Assembly (NCBI RefSeq): GCF_024622195.1
Contig: NZ_JANKBI010000019.1
Coordinates: 58,665 to 122,664 of the forward strand
Length of the DNA: 64,000 nt
Source of the DNA: Murimonas intestini
Lineage (GTDB): Bacteria; Bacillota; Clostridia; Lachnospirales; Lachnospiraceae
Direction of reading: 5' to 3'
Shown: positions 33,923-43,372 of the stretch, piece by piece
How positions within the stretch are numbered: the first letter of the stretch is position 1
Layout: every line of letters begins with the position of its first letter
Translations under genes and position numbers: made by a program
The notes under the pieces: generated by a model
Databases searched by the model: none
What the model was told of the DNA's origin: nothing
Seen by the model: the letters and a program-made list of their open reading frames with translations, nothing else

Positions 33923-36097
33923 TTATACAATAATTTTATATGAGCTTAATAATTCACTGTTTTCTATCATGTGCCCGATTTCTCCATTTTCTATATAAAA
34001 ATGAATAACCGGCACTTTGTTATGAAGCCAATCTGCAAAATGGAACAGTGGTATACTGATCGGCGCTTTACACGGTTTTAACCAGATCGTTTTATTTATT
34101 TCATCAATACACAGCCCAGCCATAGAATAGAGGTATCCGATAGAGGCCAGTCCCCTGGGATAATAATTCAGCTTATTCCATCCATATGTATCAATAAAGC
34201 AGCCGCCCCTTCCCCCCTGGTTCTCATATTTCTCAAAGGCCCAGTATTTCTGGATATTGTCCGACATATCGACGCCAAGATACCCTGCACATAGATCCCT
34301 AAAAATATTTTGTGAAATCCAGATATGACTTTTGTCAACACTGCTGTGAGTACTCCCAAAAGATGTATCACAGGCTTTTTCAGCATTTACAATATCCTTT
34401 TTAAGCCGTTTTAGATTCCAGTCAACGTCCTCCCCGCCTAAAAAAAGATATAAAAATCCATTGGCTGTGTAAGTAGAATAGGCACTGCTTCCATGCTCTG
34501 TTGAGATACTCCCCATACTTTTGTATATGGAAGCCGGATTGATTTTCCCATTGCTGGAGATCAGGTTTACTCTGTAATGGTCATCCAGCCATCCGTTTTT
34601 TTCTATGGTGTTTTTTATTTTGCTGCATTCCTCTTCGCAAAGGATCTCTGTCTCAAGATCCGCCGCATCCCGCGACATTTGTCTCATCGCATAATAAGCT
34701 GCATACTCCTTGATTCCAAGATAAATCTGTTCTTCCGCAAATTGTACATCATCAGATGAATCATCAATAGTATTTGCCACTCCTGTATTTGCCAGCCCAT
34801 TTCCAGTTAAATCACATGATTTATTAAACTCTGTGAGCTCTTTTGCGGTTTTGTAATATTTTGCTGCGATATCCTTTCTCCCTCGTGTTTTACAGAGTGC
34901 ATAAAGCAACAAGATAAAATTACAGTTTTCTTCTATTTCCATATCGTGGGGATATGCTGACTCTTCAGCATTAAGGACAGCTCCAATATCATGAGAAATA
35001 TATCCCTTTTTCTTGTATGCATTCCAGTTCTCAAGCTGCATCTCAAGAAGCTGGGGCCAGAGCATCAGATAAAATACACCCAGATTGTATTCCACATCAA
35101 CTGTTGAATGGAACAGACAGTTTCCTTCCCATACAGAAAACCATTCCTTCTTCTGTCCCTCATCAATAGCCCACCAGGTATTGCCCGCATAGCTCCTGAA
35201 GGAGAATCCCAAAAAACTCAGGTAATCATCCGACAGGGAGGATTGTTCAAGATGGATATTGAAACTCTTTGACTTCTCAATAATCTGCCTGTAGTTTTCC
35301 TTTGCATAATCGGCGACCTCAAAAATATTTTTAAATTTCTCCGTGTAATAAAATTGATATGCTCTTCCGCCAGCCTGAAGGATATCTCCCCCTACATAGC
35401 CTGAAACAGCAAAGCAGGTTTCCAATTCCAGTGTCTGGGAGATCATTCCCTCTGACAAAATAGTTTTCCCGTTTACTGTACTGCTGTTCAGGCAGGATAT
35501 GTATAGTTCTCCGCAAATACCTTTCTTTACAAACGAATTTTTATCAAGAAAAACTCTGAGTCCTTCCGTATCCTGGTAATGAATATAATCATCGTACAGA
35601 TAATATCTGTCACTCTGATACAAGCCCCCGTCCACCTCATAAAAATCACTTCCCATCAGGTCGCAGTACACCGATATCTGTTTTTTATCGTCAGCGCGCA
35701 CAGCTCTGTCTATGAGCCTGTTTACAGTGGCCTTTACAAATAATACCGGCAGTGTACAGAGTAATTTATCCTGGGGATAAAACGGGGCAATAAATTCAAA
35801 TATACAGTCAACGCCGATCCTGAAATCCCTGCAGCGGAATTTAACCCTGTCAAACTCCTCATGCTGTTCTATAAACTGAAATTCTGTCTGGTCATTTCCA
35901 AACGTCCATACCCTGTTGTTATCAAAAAATCCAAGCCCGTATTTTACACCGTTATACAGAACTCCAAAATTAACAGGCGCCGGCTTATCCAGAAATCTGC
36001 CGGCTGGCGATAAAAATATTTCTCTCGTCCCCGGACGAAAATTCATTGATAGCCTTGATCCAAACTTCGCAATTATACTTTCATGTGCAGCATTCAT
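33923..36097 (-). CDS. Large protein with six-hairpin-glycosidase-like features, family not recognised
   Basis: A 724-residue cytoplasmic protein. The first 300 residues are rich in beta strands, and the middle is helical. A block around residues 360-400 (ISHDIGAVLN then EIEENCNFILLLYAL) resembles the HD.G...EE.GN pattern of DUF4965/glutaminase-A-like and related (alpha/alpha)6 proteins. The C-terminus (GWNKLNYYPRGLASIGYL, then IWLKPCKAPISIP) is a beta-sandwich of the kind closing such enzymes. A glycosidase or lyase on the sugar imported by the operon is the best inference. The start codon at 36097 follows GGGAGG. It is 25 bases after the permease gene and 26 before the GH32-like gene. Confidence 0.6.
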   Translation of the reverse strand: MNAAHESIIAKFGSRLSMNFRPGTREIFLSPAGRFLDKPAPVNFGVLYNGVKYGLGFFDNNRVWTFGNDQTEFQFIEQHEEFDRVKFRCRDFRIGVDCIFEFIAPFYPQDKLLCTLPVLFVKATVNRLIDRAVRADDKKQISVYCDLMGSDFYEVDGGLYQSDRYYLYDDYIHYQDTEGLRVFLDKNSFVKKGICGELYISCLNSSTVNGKTILSEGMISQTLELETCFAVSGYVGGDILQAGGRAYQFYYTEKFKNIFEVADYAKENYRQIIEKSKSFNIHLEQSSLSDDYLSFLGFSFRSYAGNTWWAIDEGQKKEWFSVWEGNCLFHSTVDVEYNLGVFYLMLWPQLLEMQLENWNAYKKKGYISHDIGAVLNAEESAYPHDMEIEENCNFILLLYALCKTRGRKDIAAKYYKTAKELTEFNKSCDLTGNGLANTGVANTIDDSSDDVQFAEEQIYLGIKEYAAYYAMRQMSRDAADLETEILCEEECSKIKNTIEKNGWLDDHYRVNLISSNGKINPASIYKSMGSISTEHGSSAYSTYTANGFLYLFLGGEDVDWNLKRLKKDIVNAEKACDTSFGSTHSSVDKSHIWISQNIFRDLCAGYLGVDMSDNIQKYWAFEKYENQGGRGGCFIDTYGWNKLNYYPRGLASIGYLYSMAGLCIDEINKTIWLKPCKAPISIPLFHFADWLHNKVPVIHFYIENGEIGHMIENSELLSSYKIIV

Positions 36098-36122
36098 TTT
36101 TCTCCTCCCGTTTTCACTTTAC

Positions 36123-37409
36123 TTATCCCTTTACTGCCCCCAGGGACACCCCTTTAACGATATACCTTGAAAGAAATCCGTAAACAAGAAAAAGCGGAAC
36201 AGAAGCCACTGTCAAAGCAAGATAAAGGGACCCATATTCTGTTTTATAATCATTTCCTGTTAACTGCTGAACCATAAGCGGGATTGTCATTTTGTCCGGA
36301 TCATTCAGTATCATCAGGGGAGTAAAATAATTATTCCAGCTTCCAACAAAAGAACTGATCCCGGAAATTGCCAGTACCGGCTTCATAATTGGAAAAATAA
36401 CAACATTAAAGATATGCCACTCGCTTCCGCCATCCACTCTCCCGGCCTCTGTAATCTCTTTTTGGTAATTTGCCGCAAGGTACTGTCTGAAGAAAAAAAC
36501 AGTTGCAGGGGATGCCATAGACGGTATGATCAAAGGCCAGTATGTATCCATAAGCCCTATCTTAAAAATAGCCTGATAATATCCTATACTTCCTACAATT
36601 CCCGGAATCATCATGCTTCCTACAATCATAGAAAAGATCAGATTAGCTCCTCTAAAACGGTATGCAACAAATCCATATGCCGTTAATGCTGAAAAATAGA
36701 GGCAGAGCCCTGTGGAGATAACTGCAATGAAAAGGCTGTTCATAAAGCCCCGCACTGCATCAAAGCTAAACTTCTTTAATACATCCCAGTTATACTTTAA
36801 ATAAATACTGGGCAGCAGTGAGATTCCCTGATTGATCTGTGCTGTAGAACGTGTTGCATTTACAATCATGATCCAGAAAGGCACTAATGACAAAAAGGCC
36901 AGCAATGTAGAAATCACATAAATAAGTGTTTTCCTGGATATACTGCTCTGAATATAAAAACTGCAATAGGCCGTCAGCACCGCAATGAGAGCCAGATAAA
37001 GAACCGGCGAAAAAGATACCGCATACTGCTGACCGTCAACAGGCAGATTTGCAAAGGATAGAACCGTATACCCCATAAAAGCAGAACCTGCAGTCAGAAG
37101 AAAGACTGACGCTATATCCATCCACTTTCTGAAATATTTTATAGATGCTATTTTTAAGACCAGCAGAATCGCAAAGCTTACAACAGCTATTTTTCCCGCA
37201 TAATAAATTCTTGATGTGTCAAGAACATAGCTGACTGCTTTTAGAAGCCTGTCCGCATCATAACAGATATCCGAGGGAACCCGGGCGGAAAAAATACTCA
37301 TACTCACTGTATTTTCAGGTAATATCACACGCAAAGCTGGAAAAACACATAACAGTAACAGCACTGATGTTAAAATGATATGCCAAACCCGCCTGGACAC
37401 AGAAGTCAT
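36123..37409 (-). CDS. Sugar ABC importer permease (MalG type) with an extra N-terminal membrane domain
   Basis: A 428-residue permease; relatives have about 270-300. The canonical part starts near residue 160 (ISTLLAFLSLVPFWIMIVNATRS), has the EAA loop ITEAGRVDGGSEWHIF near residue 330 and ends YIVKGVSLGAVKG. The first 155 residues add about four hydrophobic segments (near 10-30, 70-88, 95-118 and 130-150). The gene overlaps the partner permease by four bases. The extension may be a fusion with an unrelated membrane domain or a lineage-specific addition. Confidence 0.88.
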   Translation of the reverse strand: MTSVSRRVWHIILTSVLLLLCVFPALRVILPENTVSMSIFSARVPSDICYDADRLLKAVSYVLDTSRIYYAGKIAVVSFAILLVLKIASIKYFRKWMDIASVFLLTAGSAFMGYTVLSFANLPVDGQQYAVSFSPVLYLALIAVLTAYCSFYIQSSISRKTLIYVISTLLAFLSLVPFWIMIVNATRSTAQINQGISLLPSIYLKYNWDVLKKFSFDAVRGFMNSLFIAVISTGLCLYFSALTAYGFVAYRFRGANLIFSMIVGSMMIPGIVGSIGYYQAIFKIGLMDTYWPLIIPSMASPATVFFFRQYLAANYQKEITEAGRVDGGSEWHIFNVVIFPIMKPVLAISGISSFVGSWNNYFTPLMILNDPDKMTIPLMVQQLTGNDYKTEYGSLYLALTVASVPLFLVYGFLSRYIVKGVSLGAVKG

Positions 37410-38371
37410 CTTTTATTCCTCCTTTTATATGTAACTTCGTCATCTTTTTCACGAAGTATAAAATAAAGAACAACGCTGATCGCCGCCATTAAAATTGTCA
37501 TCAGATAAGATTCAGCAGCAGCATTGCCATACAGCCCTGAGCCTGAAAATGCCTGATTGTAAACCAGCATGGACATCGTCAAGGTTGAATTTCTCGGGCC
37601 TCCGCCGTTTATTATTCTCGGAATATCAAAAATCTGCAACCCTCCAATGGTACTGCAGATTATATTGTACAGCAGAATCGGCTTGATCAACGGGATAACA
37701 ATCCTGAAAAAGGACTGTCTGCCCGTACATCCGTCTATACGGGCGGATTCCAGCAGTTCCGGATTAATTCCCAAAATTGCCCCTATAAACATGATCATCA
37801 TAGGACCATAACCCACCCAGCACTGAACAAATGCAATAATTCCTCTGGTCAGATCCATGTTCTTCATAAAGTTAACCGGCTCGCTGATGACAGACAGACT
37901 CTGCAATAGCGTATTAATGGGGCCTCTGGGGTATTCAAAAAATAAGCCAAACAGCATCCCTATACTGACCGGTGTTATAATACACGGGAGATAGATACTG
38001 AATTTAAAAAAAGACTGACCCCGCACTTTAAATGAAATAGTTGTAAACCAATATGCCAGCAAAAGAGAAATAATGATCTGCGGAATAAAAAAGATTATAA
38101 ACAGCAAAAATGTATTTCTCATAGCTGTCCAGAAAAACGGAAGCTTTAAAGTATCAATATAATTCCCAAATCCTACATATGAAAAACCCTTGCTGAAATT
38201 TTTCAGGTCAGTAAAGCTGATTTGCAAAGAGTATAAAATGGGATACAAACTGAAAACAAGAAAAACTATAATAAAGGGCAGAATAAAATACCATCCGTAT
38301 TTATCATAATTTACTTTTTTCATCCTTCCTTTTTTTCGCGATGCAAATACATGAGTTCGTAAGCCGGACAT
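37406..38371 (-). CDS. Sugar ABC importer permease (MalF type)
   Basis: A 321-residue permease with six membrane segments from YGWYFILPFIIVFLVFSLYP on. The EAA loop is ELLESARIDGCTGRQSFF near residue 220. The start at 38371 is chosen because AGGAGG lies six bases before it; the frame stays open for another 35 codons without a better site. It follows the binding-protein gene by about 195 bases and couples to the second permease by a four-base overlap. The ATPase must come from elsewhere. Confidence 0.88.
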   Translation of the reverse strand: MSGLRTHVFASRKKGRMKKVNYDKYGWYFILPFIIVFLVFSLYPILYSLQISFTDLKNFSKGFSYVGFGNYIDTLKLPFFWTAMRNTFLLFIIFFIPQIIISLLLAYWFTTISFKVRGQSFFKFSIYLPCIITPVSIGMLFGLFFEYPRGPINTLLQSLSVISEPVNFMKNMDLTRGIIAFVQCWVGYGPMMIMFIGAILGINPELLESARIDGCTGRQSFFRIVIPLIKPILLYNIICSTIGGLQIFDIPRIINGGGPRNSTLTMSMLVYNQAFSGSGLYGNAAAESYLMTILMAAISVVLYFILREKDDEVTYKRRNKR

Positions 38372-38566
38372 AAACATCCTCCTGTAACCATCTTCTTCGT
38401 TTATTGCTATCCTGTTTTCATTTTCCAAAATTTTCATATAAAGCTTCCCAAACCCGAATGGCCGGTCCATTCTCACTTATGAGAGAAAATATGTTTAAGC
38501 CTAAGTATTTTCCAGCCCGGGTATGGGAAACTCCTGTCTACAAATTTTTCTTACTTTTTTGTTACT

Positions 38567-39868
38567 TTAATCCACCATGATGTCTGACCCGTAATACAGG
38601 CTCACTTCATCCTTGAAAGCATCTATTGCCTCATCTTTTTCTAATTCTCCCTGCATATAAGGTGTTAACGCAGCGTTCTGCAGGAATCCCTGAATGGTTC
38701 CATCATATTCAGACTGTATCTCCGGATTCACAGAAGCCGCAACTGCCGCAAACACCTCATAGTGGTTCTGTCCATTAAGAAATTCTGAAGAACATGTTTC
38801 TGAAACCTTTTGCTGCGCTGTAATGTTGCTCACAAAATCTCCCGTATCCTGCGCATATGCAACCTGAAATTCCTCGCTGATGATATAGCGCATGATTTTT
38901 GCTATATTTTCGCTCTTTGTATCATCTTTGCTGGTATTTAACAGCCAGGTTCCTCCCCACGTATAAGGTACAGGAGGCTGTACAATCCCCCAGTCCCCGT
39001 AGGATGTGGTACCGTCTGCAGCCGTACAGTTTGGCTCAAGCTGATAGTTTAACCCCCATGTAGGCAGCAGGTAGCAAAGTGTCTTATCCTCTACCAGGGT
39101 CTGATACCAACCGGTTGACCAGTGGGCTGTCTCCTGTGTATAGCCATTGTCATAAAATTCTTTTGTCATATTCATTAATTCATCAACTGCGTCATCAATC
39201 ACCAGCTGGTCATCTACCACCCAGCTCTGTGCACGGCTCCCATTCAGAAAAGGATTTAAAAAGTCATCACATGTTGCGATCATTTTCACTTCATTCCCCG
39301 ATAACTCTTTTAATTTCTGTGCTGTTTCTGTAAAAGTATCCCAATCACATACAAGTTTCTGGAACTCCTCCGGAGTTTTTACTCCGAAGTATTTCTCGGC
39401 AATACTCCGGCGGTAAAAGAGCCCTCCCGGTGTTACCTGCCAGGAAACTCCCATCGGTTCGCCATTCTCATCACGCATAAAATCAATTACCGCAGGTGTC
39501 AGAACACTCAGTTCCTCCTCATCAATACCAATATTATAAAGGCTCGTTGTTGCATTCACTGTGCTTATGTAACGCTTACCATAAGAAACCTCCGCCGAGA
39601 TAATATCCGGATGTTCGGCTGAATCGGAAGCCAGTACAGCGTCCAGCTTCTGCATATAGTCATTACCGGAATACAACTGGATCTCATAAGGTACATCCGG
39701 ATATTCTTTTGCAAAATAATTATCCATAATGTCCTTTACATCCGTTGTTGCAGCCCAGATAATAATTTTTTCGCCGGAATCTGCAGATCCTTCAGAAGCT
39801 TCTGCCACTGTTGGAATTACTGCGGTTGAAAGGGCCAGCGCAACACATAACAATTTTTTCATGTTCAT
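38567..39868 (-). CDS. Extracellular sugar-binding protein of ABC importer
   Basis: A 433-residue family 1 solute-binding protein. The signal peptide (about 1-25, MNMKKLLCVALALSTAVIPT then VAEAS) ends in a signal-peptidase-I-type AEA and has no lipobox. Characteristic parts include IIIWAATTDVKDIM, ADGT near the middle and GGTWLLN. GGAGG precedes the start. It is first in the operon and divergent from the LacI regulator; the intervening 490 bases carry two operators. It presents a sugar or oligosaccharide, possibly a fructan, to the permeases. Confidence 0.9.
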   Translation of the reverse strand: MNMKKLLCVALALSTAVIPTVAEASEGSADSGEKIIIWAATTDVKDIMDNYFAKEYPDVPYEIQLYSGNDYMQKLDAVLASDSAEHPDIISAEVSYGKRYISTVNATTSLYNIGIDEEELSVLTPAVIDFMRDENGEPMGVSWQVTPGGLFYRRSIAEKYFGVKTPEEFQKLVCDWDTFTETAQKLKELSGNEVKMIATCDDFLNPFLNGSRAQSWVVDDQLVIDDAVDELMNMTKEFYDNGYTQETAHWSTGWYQTLVEDKTLCYLLPTWGLNYQLEPNCTAADGTTSYGDWGIVQPPVPYTWGGTWLLNTSKDDTKSENIAKIMRYIISEEFQVAYAQDTGDFVSNITAQQKVSETCSSEFLNGQNHYEVFAAVAASVNPEIQSEYDGTIQGFLQNAALTPYMQGELEKDEAIDAFKDEVSLYYGSDIMVD

Positions 39869-40018
39869 TACAGTTCCTCCCTGTTTTTAATTTATTTGTA
39901 ACTGTTTACTATCTTTACAGCTACATGTATTTTTCGTGTTTTATATTTATTTCATCTCTTCTCTCGTTTCGTTCGGCCGCAACTTACGATAAAGAAGCAA
40001 AATAAATCCAGTTTGTGT

Positions 40019-40030
40019 GCAAACGTTTGC
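40019..40030. promoter_or_regulatory. LacI-type operator 1
   Basis: Perfect palindrome GCAAACGTTTGC, identical to the site at 40122. It is about 150 bases before the binding-protein start. It matches LacI/GalR-family consensus with a central CG. Confidence 0.75.
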
Positions 40031-40073
40031 GCGATCAGGTAAAAAATTTTGGGTCTGTACCCAATTCCATATA

Positions 40074-40102
40074 TTGACAATGTTATATAATCACTATATA
40101 AT
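40074..40102 (+). promoter_or_regulatory. Consensus promoter of the LacI regulator
   Basis: TTGACA (40074-40079), 17 bases, TATAAT (40097-40102): both boxes match the vegetative consensus exactly. Operator 2 lies about 13 bases past the expected transcription start, so the regulator probably represses itself. Confidence 0.8.
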
Positions 40103-40121
40103 ACATATATCAATCGTGTGT

Positions 40122-40133
40122 GCAAACGTTTGC
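40122..40133. promoter_or_regulatory. LacI-type operator 2
   Basis: Second copy of GCAAACGTTTGC, preceded by GTGT as is the first copy. The spacing of 103 bases between copies would permit DNA looping around the promoter. Confidence 0.75.
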
Positions 40134-40265
40134 TTTTTCTTCATTATATATTTAACTATAAAATCTGTCAACTGGATATTGTAACATTGTTTCTATTTAT
40201 CAAAAATCACTGCTCTGTTTTAGCTAAAGTGCACAATTTTCCTGTTGGTATTTTATTATCATTTT

Positions 40266-40333
40266 GTAACTGTCCAGTTTCGCTGTATATGGCGGAACTG
40301 GGGGCGCTGTCCGTCTGAATCCAGGCCGGACAG
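40266..40333 (+). promoter_or_regulatory. Two hairpins in the leader of the LacI gene
   Basis: CCAGTTTCGC pairs with GCGGAACTGG (around 40274-40302) and CTGTCCG (40307-40313) pairs with CGGACAG (40327-40333). No T-run follows. They lie in the 5' leader and may influence stability or translation of the regulator. Confidence 0.4.
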
Positions 40334-40360
40334 CACATTAAAATCGTCAGTCAGAAAGGT

Positions 40361-41326
40361 GTGTTCATTATAGTCACTCTAAAAGATATTGCTCAAGCGT
40401 GTAACGTATCCATCTCTACCGTTTCGCGGGCATTCGATAAAACAAGCAGGATCAGCCAGCCTGTCCGCCAGCGTATTTTAGCATGTGCAGCAGATATGGG
40501 ATATACCCCCAATCTGATTGCACGCAGCTTAAAAAATAATCATTCTATGACTGTGGCAATCATTGTCCCGTCTATTGAGAATCATTTTTATATAGATGTT
40601 CTGCAGTATCTGGAAATTAAACTGCATCAATATGGATATCGTCTTTTAGTTACTTTTGTGCAGGAGGGTATTACCACAGAGCGGGATTGTCTCGAAGTAG
40701 CCGCATCTGCCCAGGCAGATGCTCTCATTTTCTTCCCTGAAGACTGCCAGAACCTGTCTTATATAGAAAAATCACTAAACCAGTTCAGTATCATCCAGCT
40801 TTTTCAGTCTCCCTATATGCAGATAGACAGTATCACCATCGATGATGCAGGCGGAACAGAGATCGGCACAAATTATTTACTGGACAAAGGACATCGGCGG
40901 ATTCTATACGTTGGTGACAATCAAAGGATCTCCGGACTATGGAAGGCAATCGATTCGGCAAATGTTGTGCACGACAGTATACGGACTCTCACCAGTTCCG
41001 TAACTGTGAATGAGTTATGTGATATAATACAGGATTTTCATCCAACCGCTGTTTTCTCCATCGCCACTGCCAGCGAGACTGTCTGGCTGGCTATCAGGCA
41101 GCTTGGACTTTCTATCCCTGATGATATCAGTATTATTACTTACGATAACAGCAAGTGGGTCAGTCTGGTCGGGCTGACTGCAATCGCACATGATTTGGAA
41201 AAAATTACTTCTCTCCTTGTGGCACAGCTGCTGCTGCGACTGAAAGGGGATACCTCCACGCCACCTCAGCATATAGTAATAAGCCCCTTCCTGATCGAAA
41301 GGAGCTCCGTATTAAAAATTAATTAA
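40361..41326 (+). CDS. LacI family transcriptional regulator
   Basis: A regulator of about 320 residues. The N-terminal helix-turn-helix is TLKDIAQACNVSISTVSRAF and the hinge LIARSLKNN; a periplasmic-binding-type effector domain follows. The start is awkward. GTG at 40361 abuts its AAAGGT, whereas the ideal spacing and the usual M-V-T-L-K-D-I-A beginning fall on an ATA codon at 40370. It is divergent from the importer and hydrolase operon and separated from it by two perfect operators, so it is the probable repressor of that operon and of itself. Confidence 0.88.
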   Translation: MFIIVTLKDIAQACNVSISTVSRAFDKTSRISQPVRQRILACAADMGYTPNLIARSLKNNHSMTVAIIVPSIENHFYIDVLQYLEIKLHQYGYRLLVTFVQEGITTERDCLEVAASAQADALIFFPEDCQNLSYIEKSLNQFSIIQLFQSPYMQIDSITIDDAGGTEIGTNYLLDKGHRRILYVGDNQRISGLWKAIDSANVVHDSIRTLTSSVTVNELCDIIQDFHPTAVFSIATASETVWLAIRQLGLSIPDDISIITYDNSKWVSLVGLTAIAHDLEKITSLLVAQLLLRLKGDTSTPPQHIVISPFLIERSSVLKIN

Positions 41327-41365
41327 ACTTTATATTTCCTCCGCCCCAAAGTACCAGCATTTTTT

Positions 41366-41414
41366 AAAGGAAGGGACTGCCCCGCACACAATATGCAGAG
41401 CAGTCCCTTCCTTT
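41366..41414. terminator. Bidirectional terminator between LacI and GH18 genes
   Basis: AAAGGAAGGGACTGC (41366-41380) pairs perfectly with 41400-41414. T-runs follow the stem in both directions. It serves two convergent genes. Confidence 0.85.
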
Positions 41415-41472
41415 TTGGAGATAATATTGACTATTTAATCTGTAATCCGCCGTATTCCCCGGCAGAATTATT

Positions 41473-43158
41473 TTAGCTGGCGTACTTCAACAGGATATCC
41501 CACACGTCTGAACGCTCAAATCCCAGCTTCCAGGCCGCGATTCCTCCTAAGTTAAATTCCTTTACAAGCTTTGCCTTTTCTTCAATGGACTTCTCATTTT
41601 CCAGCCAGATCTTGCATGTATTGCCGTCTGCATCCTGATACTCACCGTAATCCTGTGAGGTATCTGTGCTCCAGTTTGCTTCTGCAGCATTGTCTGCAAG
41701 TGCCTGGTCTGCAGTATCCATGCCGACTGCCTGGCTGCTGACCTCGCCCTCCGGTGTTATAGTCCAGATCCTTGTGTAGAACGGAACAGCATTGATGGTC
41801 TTTTCTGACGGCACATCCTTTAATGCCGCCTCCACGCCTGCACGTACAAATGGCAGGGATGCTACTGAGCCCGGGTCACTGCCGTTGTAGTGTTCATCAT
41901 ATCCCATAATGATCACATAGTCCACAATAGTCCCCAGCTCTTTCATGCTGTAGAAATTATTGTACGGCTGCGGAACAGGCACATCCACTGAAAGAACAAG
42001 TCCATTCTTGCGGCATTTGACAGATAACTCTCTGATAAACTGGATATATCCCTCTTCCGAATCTTCTGTCAGAGCTTCAAAATCCACATTAATGCCGTCC
42101 AGATTATACTGGATGGCCGATGCGATCAGCTGGTTTGACAGTTTCTCACGTGATGCCGTGGAGCCCAGCACTGTCGCTGTACTTACTTCTTCATTGAAAT
42201 TATCCACCAGCGCCCATACCTCAAGATTCTGGGCATGCGCTGTGTCAACATAGCTGCTGTTTACAAATGATGCCACGTCCCCATCGTTGCTGGCAATGGA
42301 GAACCATGTTGGTGATATTGTATTCAGGCCTTTTGTATCCTGCAGATCATAGAGCAGATTGTAATTGGATTCATCATTTGTGATCTGATGCCATACCATA
42401 TTTATCTTATAGTCCTTCTTTGCACTTGTATAGACAGGCTCCTCAAATGCTCTGCTGGTGGTCTCAGTCCTGGCCTCACCCAGTTTCTTATTCCTGACAT
42501 AACCTATGTACCCGTCAGAGGTCAGTACCTTTGTCCAGTCCTCCATAGTTTCCAGAACAGTGACCGTATCGCCCTTTGCCACTGAAGTCAGGATAGGACT
42601 CTTGATGCCGCCCTGGTAACGCACGCTGTCTGCTTTTTTCATATCCGCCCTGGTCACATCTCCCCACTGGTACGTAATGAGCACATGATTCGGGTCAGGT
42701 ATCAGCTCATACTCCATATTAGTATATTTCTGCACAAAATCAGCCGCGATATAGACATCCGTGCCGCTGACCTTTATAATCTCATATGTCTCGGTGTTTG
42801 AATTTCCTGAGACTGTGTAATTCTTGCCTCCCGCCGGGATATTGATGATATCCGTAGGCGTTGTATAAACCATAAGATTAGCCCCTGAATCCCAATAAAA
42901 ACGCCGGTTCAGATAATTCTTCACCACATTATATCCTAAGTAAACGACTCCGTCTTTTATAAGACCTTTATCTTCAACCAACTGGTTCTGTAAAATGAGC
43001 GCTGCCTGCTCATCTGACGCAACTCCGAAGTAATCGTTAGGCGCCATCTTCTCGTCTGTTGGCGTATACTTTTCAACAATACTTGTAATAATACCAATTG
43101 CTGCCACAATCACGATCAATATGACTGCCGCTAATATTGGTACCAGTTTTTTCTTCAT
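41473..43158 (-). CDS. Membrane-anchored GH18 protein with copper-amine-oxidase-N-like and SH3 domains
   Basis: A 561-residue surface protein. One N-terminal membrane segment (about 5-28) is followed by an outer region with a copper-amine-oxidase-N-like domain (about 60-160), an SH3-type domain (about 185-225, GYIGYVRNKKL) and a GH18 TIM barrel (about 250-560). The active site LDGINVDFEAL has the catalytic Glu and the Asp before it; the middle Asp of DxxDxDxE is Asn. MGYDEHYNGSDPG and AAWKLGFE also fit. Relatives (YaaH/YdhD-like) act on peptidoglycan or chitin oligomers. The ATG at 43158 has GGAGGTG; a GTG lies nine bases upstream. Confidence 0.87.
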   Translation of the reverse strand: MKKKLVPILAAVILIVIVAAIGIITSIVEKYTPTDEKMAPNDYFGVASDEQAALILQNQLVEDKGLIKDGVVYLGYNVVKNYLNRRFYWDSGANLMVYTTPTDIINIPAGGKNYTVSGNSNTETYEIIKVSGTDVYIAADFVQKYTNMEYELIPDPNHVLITYQWGDVTRADMKKADSVRYQGGIKSPILTSVAKGDTVTVLETMEDWTKVLTSDGYIGYVRNKKLGEARTETTSRAFEEPVYTSAKKDYKINMVWHQITNDESNYNLLYDLQDTKGLNTISPTWFSIASNDGDVASFVNSSYVDTAHAQNLEVWALVDNFNEEVSTATVLGSTASREKLSNQLIASAIQYNLDGINVDFEALTEDSEEGYIQFIRELSVKCRKNGLVLSVDVPVPQPYNNFYSMKELGTIVDYVIIMGYDEHYNGSDPGSVASLPFVRAGVEAALKDVPSEKTINAVPFYTRIWTITPEGEVSSQAVGMDTADQALADNAAEANWSTDTSQDYGEYQDADGNTCKIWLENEKSIEEKAKLVKEFNLGGIAAWKLGFERSDVWDILLKYAS

Positions 43159-43296
43159 CCACTGCACCTCCGCCTGTTATAATTATTTAAACTCCCGCTG
43201 TTTTAGCCCTTTTAGGGGCGTCTACTTTTCGATTATAACATATTTTTATGGTTCGTCATACATAATTCGACATCTTTAGAAAAATCTAAGAATTAA

Positions 43297-43326
43297 CATG
43301 TTACTGGTCACGGAGTGAACAGTGAC
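43297..43326. repeat. Dispersed GTTACTG repeat, copy A
   Basis: GTTACTGGTCACGGAGTGAA then CAGTGACATTA: an imperfect hairpin that matches the complement of 45778-45808 almost base for base, and 52464-52490 in part. It lies between the GH18 gene and a small hypothetical gene. Confidence 0.7.
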
Positions 43327-43372
43327 ATTAATACATGGATGCATAAGGGGAACGGCGTCCACAGGTATTATT

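Noticed and set aside
40118..40318. 66-codon frame upstream of the LacI gene
   Set aside because: It begins inside operator 2, has no ribosome-binding site and lies in the leader of the regulator gene.
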